A stretch of DNA of 64,000 bases from Pelotomaculum thermopropionicum SI (GTDB taxonomy: Bacteria > Bacillota > Desulfotomaculia > Desulfotomaculales > Pelotomaculaceae). The notes beneath the pieces were generated by a model. It was not told where the DNA came from. It searched no databases and worked only from the letters and a program-made list of their open reading frames with translations. Shown here piece after piece: positions 58,267 through 64,000 of this stretch. Location: NCBI GenBank assembly GCA_000010565.1, contig AP009389.1, positions 620,001-684,000 on the forward strand, read 5' to 3'. The first letter of the stretch is position 1; every line of letters starts with the position of its first letter. The position numbers and the translations under genes were made by a program.

Positions 58267-59585
58267 AATCCTGGTTTTTAAAAAAAGCGGCGGATGCCGG
58301 CGGGGCGGAGCCGCTGACCCGCACCCTGATTGAATCCTACCAGCTGCAAAAGCTTAAGGAGACCCTGGCCCTGGCCAGGGCCGCCAGTCCTTTTTACCGC
58401 CGCCATCTGGAAAACTTTCCGGCGGAGCAATTAAGGTCTTTAAAGGATTTGCAGGCATTTCCGTTTACCACCGCCGGGGATATAAGCAAAAACCCGCTGC
58501 TGTTTCTCTGCGTCTCCCAGGATCAAATTAACCGGGTGGTTACCATAAACAGCTCCGGCACCACGGGCCGGCCCAAAAGGGTTTTCTTTACGGGAGGCGA
58601 CCAGGAGCTGATCAGGGACTTTTTCCGGTACGGCATGTCCACCCTGGTTGAGCCGGGCGATACGGTGCTGGTCTTGCTGCCGGGAGGACGGCCCGGCAGC
58701 GTGGGGGCCCTGCTGGCAGAAGCCCTGGAGCGGAGCCAGGTGCGGTGTATTTTGCACGGTTTTGTGCGCGATCCCCGGGAGACCCTGCAGATTATGGCCG
58801 GGCAAAAGGTTGACTCGCTGGTGGGCGTTCCCACCCAGGTGCTGGCCCTTGCCCGCTATGAGGCACCGGGCAAAAAGAGCTTTCCTGTTCGTTTAAAAAA
58901 TATGCTGCTTACAACCGACCATGTTCCCCGGGCCATTGTCAATGAAATTGAGAGGACCTGGTACTGCCGGGTCTACAATCATTACGGCATGACCGAGATG
59001 GGCCTGGGCGGCGGGGTGGAATGCGAGGCCCGGGATGGCTGCCACCTGCGGGAGGCGGACCTGTATTTCGAAATCGTCGACCCGGCCACCGGGGAGGCCG
59101 TGCCGGAAGGGGAGGAGGGGGAGGTGGTTTTCACCACCCTGACCCGTCAGGGCATGCCTTTAATCCGGTACCGGACCGGCGATATCGCCAGGTTTGTGCC
59201 CGGAACCTGCTCCTGCGGATCCTTGTTGAAAAGGATTGCCCCGGTGCGCGACAGGATTGGGGGGAGGGTTCCCCTGGCCGGCGGCGGTTTTATCAGCATG
59301 TCTGTGCTGGATGAGGCGCTGTTTGCCGTAAAAGGCGTGATTGACTTCCAGGCGGCTGTTTCTTCTGCCGGCGGTGCGGACTTGCTGACCGTCAAGGTGC
59401 AGGCGGCCGTCTGGGCCGGCGAAGAAGTGAACGATTTGGTCAGGGAAGCCCTGCTTTCCGTTCCCGTTATTGCCGGAAATATTGCCAAAGGCGCCCTGAT
59501 CCTGGGTCCTGTCGATGTGGAGCGTTCCCAGAAAATCCGGGCACCGGCGAAGCGGATAATCCAGGACTTGCGCGGCAAGGAGTGA
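58242..59585 (+). CDS. AMP-forming acyl ligase (PaaK-like, DVU_1553-like)
   Basis: 447 residues; the ATG lies 25 bases inside the radical SAM gene. ANL-superfamily motifs: NSSGTTGRPKRVFFTGG (P-loop), YNHYGMTEMGLGGG (motif A5 with Glu), and GDIARFVPGTCSCGS with RYRTGD as in phenylacetate-CoA ligases. It should adenylate a carboxylate and pass it to CoA or another nucleophile. A link to the acid/aldehyde chemistry of the oxidoreductase is plausible, but the substrate is not evident. Confidence 0.85.
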   Translation: MAIRRTPLESWFLKKAADAGGAEPLTRTLIESYQLQKLKETLALARAASPFYRRHLENFPAEQLRSLKDLQAFPFTTAGDISKNPLLFLCVSQDQINRVVTINSSGTTGRPKRVFFTGGDQELIRDFFRYGMSTLVEPGDTVLVLLPGGRPGSVGALLAEALERSQVRCILHGFVRDPRETLQIMAGQKVDSLVGVPTQVLALARYEAPGKKSFPVRLKNMLLTTDHVPRAIVNEIERTWYCRVYNHYGMTEMGLGGGVECEARDGCHLREADLYFEIVDPATGEAVPEGEEGEVVFTTLTRQGMPLIRYRTGDIARFVPGTCSCGSLLKRIAPVRDRIGGRVPLAGGGFISMSVLDEALFAVKGVIDFQAAVSSAGGADLLTVKVQAAVWAGEEVNDLVREALLSVPVIAGNIAKGALILGPVDVERSQKIRAPAKRIIQDLRGKE

Positions 59586-59590
59586 AGCAA

Positions 59591-60640
59591 ATGAAAGAAA
59601 TTTATGATGCGTGCGCCCGGCTGCTGGCCGGGGGGGAAGATGTGGTGCTGGCCACCATTATCAGCCGGAGCGGGTCTGTACCCCGGACTGCCGGCACCAA
59701 AATGCTGGTGCGGCGGGACGGTTCCTTTACGGGGACCATTGGAGGCGGCCTGCTCGAGGCCAGGGTACTGGAGGAGGCCCGGGAAGTGTTTCGAACCGGA
59801 CGGCCGGTAATCAGGGAATTTCACCTTACCGGCGCCGACGCGGCCAGCATGGATATGATCTGCGGGGGAGAGCTGGAAGTTTTTGTTGATTTTCTGTCCG
59901 CCGGTTTGCCGGAAAACATTCAGGTCTTTAAGGCCATTGGGGATTTGCTGAATTCCAGGCGGAGGACGCTGCTGGCAACCAGGCTGCCGGCCCAGACCGG
60001 CAGCAGCGAACGTCCCTGCAAATGCCTTCTGGTTCAGGGCGAACAGCCGGTCGGCTGCAGGCTGCCGGCCGGTCAGCAGGAAAAACTGCTGCAGTGCGGC
60101 TGGGTCAGATATCCTCAGGTGGTGCCTGTGGACGGAGCAGTTTTCCTGGTGGAACCGGTCAGCATCCCCGGCACCGTTTATCTGTTCGGAGCAGGCCATG
60201 TTTCGCAAAAAGTGGCCCAACTGGCTTCTTTTGTAGATTTTTGCACGGTAATCCTGGACGACAGGGAGGAATTTGCCAACCGGCAGCGCTTTCCCTGGGC
60301 TGACGAAATTATTGTTTTAGAAAGCTTTGAAAACGCACTTAAGGATCTGCCTGTAACAAGGGACAGCTACCTGGTCATCGTAACCAGGGGGCACCAGCAT
60401 GACCTTACCGTTCTGGCCCAGGCCCTGCAAACCGGGGCAGGCTACATTGGAATGATCGGCAGTTGCAGGAAGCGGGATGCCGTTTACCAGGCCCTGCGCG
60501 AAAGGGGAGTTACCGGGGAGCAGTTATCCAGGGTTTACTCTCCCATAGGCCTGGACATTAATGCGGAGACTCCGGAAGAGATTGCCGTCAGCATTGTTGC
60601 CGAGATAATTAAAGTGAGAGGGGAGTTGATGGGTAATTAA
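59591..60640 (+). CDS. XdhC/CoxI-family molybdenum cofactor maturation protein
   Basis: 349 residues from the ATG at 59591, 8 bases after AAGGAG; a GTG at 59582 overlaps the site. N-terminal XdhC/CoxI domain (LATIISRSGSVPRTAGTKML, GTIGGGLLEARVL) and C-terminal Rossmann domain (VYLFGAGHVSQKVAQLA, GYIGMIGSCRKRDAV). XdhC binds Moco, promotes its sulfuration and inserts it into xanthine oxidase-family enzymes. The aldehyde oxidoreductase is the obvious client. Confidence 0.92.
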   Translation: MKEIYDACARLLAGGEDVVLATIISRSGSVPRTAGTKMLVRRDGSFTGTIGGGLLEARVLEEAREVFRTGRPVIREFHLTGADAASMDMICGGELEVFVDFLSAGLPENIQVFKAIGDLLNSRRRTLLATRLPAQTGSSERPCKCLLVQGEQPVGCRLPAGQQEKLLQCGWVRYPQVVPVDGAVFLVEPVSIPGTVYLFGAGHVSQKVAQLASFVDFCTVILDDREEFANRQRFPWADEIIVLESFENALKDLPVTRDSYLVIVTRGHQHDLTVLAQALQTGAGYIGMIGSCRKRDAVYQALRERGVTGEQLSRVYSPIGLDINAETPEEIAVSIVAEIIKVRGELMGN

Positions 60641-61766
60641 GCTTCCGGGTATTGCAGCCGTCATCCTGGCTGCCGGCTATTCCTCCCGCATGGGGGAGTT
60701 TAAACCATTGCTTAAACTGGGGTCCTGTACCGCGCTTGAACACGCCGTTCGCTGCTTTTTCCGGGCCGGCGTCCGGGACGTCCGGGTGGTGGCGGGATAC
60801 CGGGCAGAAACGGTGGCGGAGGCTGTAAAGCCGCTGGGAGTAAGGGTGGTTGTTAATCAATATTTCGACAAAGGCATGTATTCCTCCGTGCAGGCGGGGG
60901 TCAGAACCCTGGAGCCGGAGGTGCGGGCGTTCTTTTTGCTGCCCGCGGATTACCCGCTGGTCCGGAAATCCACCGTCGGGAAGATGCTGGAGTGCTTTCA
61001 TACCGGCTCCAAGGGGATCGTATACCCGGTTTTTCAAGGACGGCGGGGGCACCCACCCCTGATTTCAGCCAGGTATGCAGGTGATATAATCAACAGTTTT
61101 CCGGCAGGCGGCCTGCGGGAACTTTTGGGCAAATACGAACACGATGCCCTGGGCGTGCCCGTGTCAGACGAGGCGGTGCTGCTGGACATGGATACCCCGG
61201 AGGATTATGAGGTTTTGCTGCAATATCTGAAAAACCGGGCTGTTCCCACGCTGGAGGAATGCCGCAGCATCCTCCGGGAATGCCGGGTTAGTGAACTCGT
61301 CTGGAAGCACAGCCACCGGGTGGCCGGTCTGGCTTTGTTGCTGGTTAAACATCTGAAAAAAGCCGGCGCCGCCCTGGACGAGGACCTGGTACTGGCCGGG
61401 GCGCTGCTGCATGACGTGGCCCGCAGTCAGCCGGATCATGCCGGGGCCGGGGCCAGATTGCTTGAAGCCAGGGGTTACCCTCTGGTAGCAAAGGTTGTGG
61501 CGGCGCATATGGATATTGATTCAAGCGAGGATATGCCGCTGTCGGAACCGGAGGTGGTTTTCCTGGCCGACAAGATGATTAAGGACCAGAGCATGATTCC
61601 GATTCCAGAGCGTTTTGCTGTCATGCTGGAGATGTATAAGGACGACCGGCAGGCCTGTGAGGCGGTGTTGCGCAGGTTAAAGCAGGCCCTGCTGATAAAA
61701 AGGAAGGTCGAAAAATTACTGGGCCGGCCGTTGGAAAGCGTATGCCGGGCAAAGACCGGTATTTAA
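60636..61766 (+). CDS. MobA/MocA-like NTP transferase fused to an HD domain, apparent ATT start
   Basis: About 376 residues. The first ATG in frame (60690) would cut away the nucleotide-binding start AAVILAAGYSSRMGEFKPL. The frame is open only back to a stop at 60627, and the only sensible initiator is ATT at 60636, which overlaps the XdhC stop (ATTAA). The N-terminal 200 residues form a MobA-like transferase (LPADYPLV, GHPPL). The C-terminal part has an HD phosphohydrolase motif (HSHRVAG, LLHDVAR, AAHMDID) at about 225-290. It probably cytidylylates molybdopterin; the HD part is unexplained. Confidence 0.82.
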   Translation: MKLPGIAAVILAAGYSSRMGEFKPLLKLGSCTALEHAVRCFFRAGVRDVRVVAGYRAETVAEAVKPLGVRVVVNQYFDKGMYSSVQAGVRTLEPEVRAFFLLPADYPLVRKSTVGKMLECFHTGSKGIVYPVFQGRRGHPPLISARYAGDIINSFPAGGLRELLGKYEHDALGVPVSDEAVLLDMDTPEDYEVLLQYLKNRAVPTLEECRSILRECRVSELVWKHSHRVAGLALLLVKHLKKAGAALDEDLVLAGALLHDVARSQPDHAGAGARLLEARGYPLVAKVVAAHMDIDSSEDMPLSEPEVVFLADKMIKDQSMIPIPERFAVMLEMYKDDRQACEAVLRRLKQALLIKRKVEKLLGRPLESVCRAKTGI

Positions 61767-61795
61767 TTTAAGTGGAGGCGCGGAGGTCAAAGTAT

Positions 61796-62821
61796 ATGCA
61801 TAAAAAAATTCCTGTGGAAAAGGCTGTTGGGATGGTTCTCTGCCATGATATTACCCAGATTGTGCCTGGAAAGTTCAAGGGCCGGGCATTTAAAAAAGGC
61901 CACATCGTGAGGAGGGAGGATATACCGAAACTCCTTCAGCTCGGCAAGGAAAACTTATACGTCCTGGAAAAGAATGAAGGATGCCTGCATGAAGACGAGG
62001 CCGCTCAAAGAATAGCCAGGGCGGTGGCCGGCAGCGGCATCGCTTTGAGCGAACCGGTGGAAGGCAAAGTCAATCTGGTTTCCACCCGGCGGGGATTGTT
62101 GAAGATCAACGCCGGCGCCCTTCATGCAATCAATAACATCGAGCAGGTAATGCTGGCCTCTCTGCATACCAATCAGGTGGTGCAGGCAAATACGGTGGTT
62201 GCCGGCACCAGGGTTATTCCCCTGGTAATCGATGAAAAAATAATTAAAGAGGTGGAAGAATTATCTGCCCGCTTTGCTCCCGTGGTGGAGGTCAAACCGC
62301 TGGCCAGCCTGCGGGTGGGGATGGTGGTAACGGGCAGCGAGGTTTACAAGGGGCGCATCGAGGACAGGTTCGGCCCGGTGGTAAAGGAAAAAATCGAAAA
62401 CCTGGGCAGTTACGTTTTTCGCAAGATTAATGTCACGGACGACGTTAAAATGATTGTTGAGGCCATTCACTCCCTGATAGCGGAGAGGGCAGATCTGGTT
62501 GTAATTACAGGCGGTATGTCGGTGGACCCTGATGACCTCACCCCGGCAGGGGTAGTGGCCGCAGGCGGCAGGATCGTATCATACGGCGCTCCCACCCTGC
62601 CCGGGGCCATGTTTATGGTGGCATATATGGGGGATATACCGGTGCTGGGCCTGCCCGGCTGCGTGATGTTTGCCAAAAGCACGGTGTTCGATCTGGTTTT
62701 GCCCCGCATTATGGCCGGAGAGGTCATCGAGCGCAAGGAAATTGTAGCTTTAGGGCATGGCGGGCTGTGCATGGGGTGCCCGACGTGCCGGTTTCCGGCC
62801 TGCTCTTTTGGGAAGGCGTGA
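61796..62821 (+). CDS. MoeA-like molybdopterin-binding protein with Cys-rich tail
   Basis: 341 residues from the ATG at 61796, behind GGAGG. The MoCF-binding domain shows VGMVVTGSEVYKGRIEDRFG, ITGGMSVDPDDLTPAGV and PGAMFMVAYMGDIPVLGLPG. The N-terminal half only loosely resembles MoeA. The C-terminus ends in a Cx2Cx2Cx4C cluster, unusual for the family and able to bind a metal or Fe-S cluster. It probably handles Mo insertion for the aldehyde oxidoreductase cofactor. Confidence 0.85.
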   Translation: MHKKIPVEKAVGMVLCHDITQIVPGKFKGRAFKKGHIVRREDIPKLLQLGKENLYVLEKNEGCLHEDEAAQRIARAVAGSGIALSEPVEGKVNLVSTRRGLLKINAGALHAINNIEQVMLASLHTNQVVQANTVVAGTRVIPLVIDEKIIKEVEELSARFAPVVEVKPLASLRVGMVVTGSEVYKGRIEDRFGPVVKEKIENLGSYVFRKINVTDDVKMIVEAIHSLIAERADLVVITGGMSVDPDDLTPAGVVAAGGRIVSYGAPTLPGAMFMVAYMGDIPVLGLPGCVMFAKSTVFDLVLPRIMAGEVIERKEIVALGHGGLCMGCPTCRFPACSFGKA

Positions 62822-62870
62822 CTGCCGTGAACGGCGCCCGCGTCCAGTTGCATGCCGGCAGGACATATTT

Positions 62871-63482
62871 ATGAAACCGAGACGGATTTACCTGGTGCGG
62901 CACGGCGAGGTGGCGGGGGGTGGCAGCCGGCGGTTTATCGGCCAGATCGACCTGCCTTTAAGCGAGGCCGGCAGGAAACAGGCCGCCTGCCTGCGGGATG
63001 CCCTGGCCCGGGCGGAACTGAACGGCATTTTCTGCAGCGACCTGGACCGCTCCGTTACAACCGCCCTGATTATTGGTGAAAAACACAACCTTAAACCTGT
63101 GCCGAAAAAAGAGTTGCGGGAAATCAGCCTGGGAGCCTGGGAGGGGCTAACCTTTGAAGAGGTTCGCCGGAAATATCCGGGTGAGTTTGAAAAGCGGGGT
63201 GCCTGTATAGTTCATTACCGGCCGCCCTGGGGAGAAAGCTTTGCCCGGTGCGCGGCCAGGGTTATACCGGCCCTGAAAGAAATAGTGAGCAGTGTTGAAG
63301 GCAACATTCTCATTGTGGGGCACGCAGGAGTCAACAGGATAATCCTGTGCCTGGCCCTTGGCGCACCGTTGGAAAACCTGTTCAGGATCAAACAGGATTA
63401 CGGGTGCCTGAACGTGCTCTTGCTGGATAATTCGGGAATAAAAATAATTATGTTAAACCGTACATTTACTCCGGAAATTTAA
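62871..63482 (+). CDS. Histidine phosphatase (CobC/PGAM-like)
   Basis: 203 residues from the ATG at 62871; the frame is open upstream but lacks a better start. Motifs: phosphohistidine YLVRHGEV, RFIGQIDLPLSEAGRKQA, CSDLDRSVTTA, LREISLGAWEGLTFEEV and the second histidine VGHAGVNR. It fits alpha-ribazole phosphatase (CobC) or a relative. No other cobalamin gene is near, so a role in dephosphorylating an intermediate of the molybdenum cluster pathway is possible. Confidence 0.85.
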   Translation: MKPRRIYLVRHGEVAGGGSRRFIGQIDLPLSEAGRKQAACLRDALARAELNGIFCSDLDRSVTTALIIGEKHNLKPVPKKELREISLGAWEGLTFEEVRRKYPGEFEKRGACIVHYRPPWGESFARCAARVIPALKEIVSSVEGNILIVGHAGVNRIILCLALGAPLENLFRIKQDYGCLNVLLLDNSGIKIIMLNRTFTPEI

Positions 63483-63699
63483 CCGCCGGCAGTGACAATT
63501 TTTTAAGCCCGGTTTCAGCCTGCATTTTTAAGGCGCATTCGCAGGACATAAGGCATGTCTATAGAATATACTAGTTAGCTTTCACTTTCTGTTTTTTTGT
63601 TTGAATCAGGCTTTACTGTCAAAACGTTCATCTATACAGAAAAAATCATCGTGGAAGCCGGTTTTCCGGCCTTGCCGTCATCCAGGGGGGGGTAGAGTC
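63483..63699. other. Intergenic region after the histidine phosphatase gene
   Basis: About 215 bases without a gene. No clear terminator hairpin is seen. A TATAGAATATACTAGTTAG stretch near 63560 is AT-rich and could contain a promoter for the next gene. Confidence 0.35.
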
Positions 63700-64000
63700 T
63701 TGCTGTTTATAAAATATATCTTGCCGTATGTTTCGGTTTGTGTTTTTTTGTTGGGAATGGCCTGCAAGCTGCACCGGTGGCTGAAAGCGCCCTCGCTTTT
63801 TCCGGTAACCGTTTTTCCGGCACCCGGCAGTTCTTCCGGCAGGCTGGCCGTTTTTCTCAAAGAAGTGCTGCTGTTTAACAGCCTGTACCTTCACAGCCGC
63901 CTGCTGTGGCTGTTAAGCTGGACGATGCATCTGTCGCTGGGGGTGATTTTTGCGGGCCACCTTGCCGGCATTTATTTTTCGGGCGAACAATTCGTTTTTT
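63700..64000 (+). CDS. NarI/DsrM-like membrane cytochrome b subunit, 3' end cut off
   Basis: A frame opening with TTG at 63700 behind GGGGGG runs past the window end (100 codons visible). It starts MLFIKYILPYVSVCVFLLGM, an N-terminal membrane helix, and continues with KLHRWLKAP and a second helix, LSWTMHLSLGVIFAGHLAGI, whose two histidines could bind heme b. This pattern resembles NarI/HmeC/DsrM quinone-linked subunits. An HdrD/DsrK-like partner would be expected beyond the window. Confidence 0.7.
   Translation, partial: MLFIKYILPYVSVCVFLLGMACKLHRWLKAPSLFPVTVFPAPGSSSGRLAVFLKEVLLFNSLYLHSRLLWLLSWTMHLSLGVIFAGHLAGIYFSGEQFVF

Noticed and set aside
1-64000. Insertion sequences, prophage or integrative element
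   Set aside because: No transposase, integrase, phage structural gene or flanking direct repeats were seen, and gene order looks chromosomal throughout.

Overview
The window reads as a chromosomal segment of an anaerobic, spore-forming Firmicute, most likely of the Desulfotomaculum/Pelotomaculum group (Peptococcaceae). The evidence is spoVT, a gerP-like germination cluster and an alpha-crystallin spore-type protein, a Tat-exported [FeFe] hydrogenase with an Fe-S partner, a molybdenum aldehyde oxidoreductase, and frequent GTG/TTG starts behind strong Shine-Dalgarno sites. The assignment is by gene content only; no rRNA or other phylogenetic marker is present. I see no insertion sequence, prophage or CRISPR array.

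Layout. 1-4.1 kb: a cut-off zinc dehydrogenase with a DhnA-type aldolase, then a TauE/SafE permease and an MFS transporter. 4.1-9.3 kb: a ferritin-like protein, a leftward spore cluster (Hsp20-like, four GerPA/GerPF-like proteins, one GerPC-like protein, a small Cys protein), an unusual Rossmann-MCP fusion and an FmdB zinc ribbon. 9.4-15.1 kb: spoVT, then a TPP riboswitch driving thiS-thiG-thiH-thiF-thiE-thiC. 15.1-20.9 kb: a flavin reductase with an apparent ATT start, a macrodomain protein, and an arsenic/thiol region (two ArsR regulators, a YraQ-type permease, a frameshifted DGC protein, a thioredoxin-like protein, ACR3) ending in a decayed radical SAM gene. 21-31 kb: an MBL hydrolase, a LytS/LytR-type pair, acpS-nnr-ald, alr, a DUF89 protein and a nitroreductase. 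31-36.3 kb: amt-glnK behind a structured leader, then an EAL protein and a chemoreceptor with a C-terminal Cache-like domain.

36.5-40.2 kb: three tandem copies of a structured RNA that I read as molybdenum-cofactor (Moco) riboswitches precede a Tat-exported [FeFe] hydrogenase, a four-cluster ferredoxin subunit and a truncated NrfD-like membrane subunit; a tRNA-like remnant with an 8-bp acceptor stem follows. 40.3-44 kb: an ECF sigma/anti-sigma pair and asnB. 44-47.5 kb: a HTH-PBP regulator divergent from modABC.

47.7-63.5 kb is the most interesting block. A fourth copy of the same RNA precedes a sigma-54 activator gene, and a textbook -24/-12 promoter lies upstream of a Mop-type aldehyde oxidoreductase. 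A long, tightly packed gene run follows: a FAD/Fe-S/HdrB-like fusion, a zinc-ribbon redox protein, a methyltransferase, a C-GCAxxG-C-C protein, a Tes-like radical SAM enzyme, an AMP-forming ligase, XdhC, a MobA-like/HD fusion, a MoeA-like protein and a histidine phosphatase. XdhC, the MobA-like and the MoeA-like proteins look like a dedicated maturation set for the oxidoreductase's cofactor. The radical SAM, methyltransferase, ligase and Cys-rich proteins imply an extra, functionally uncharacterised chemical step. The window ends inside a gene for a NarI/DsrM-like membrane cytochrome.
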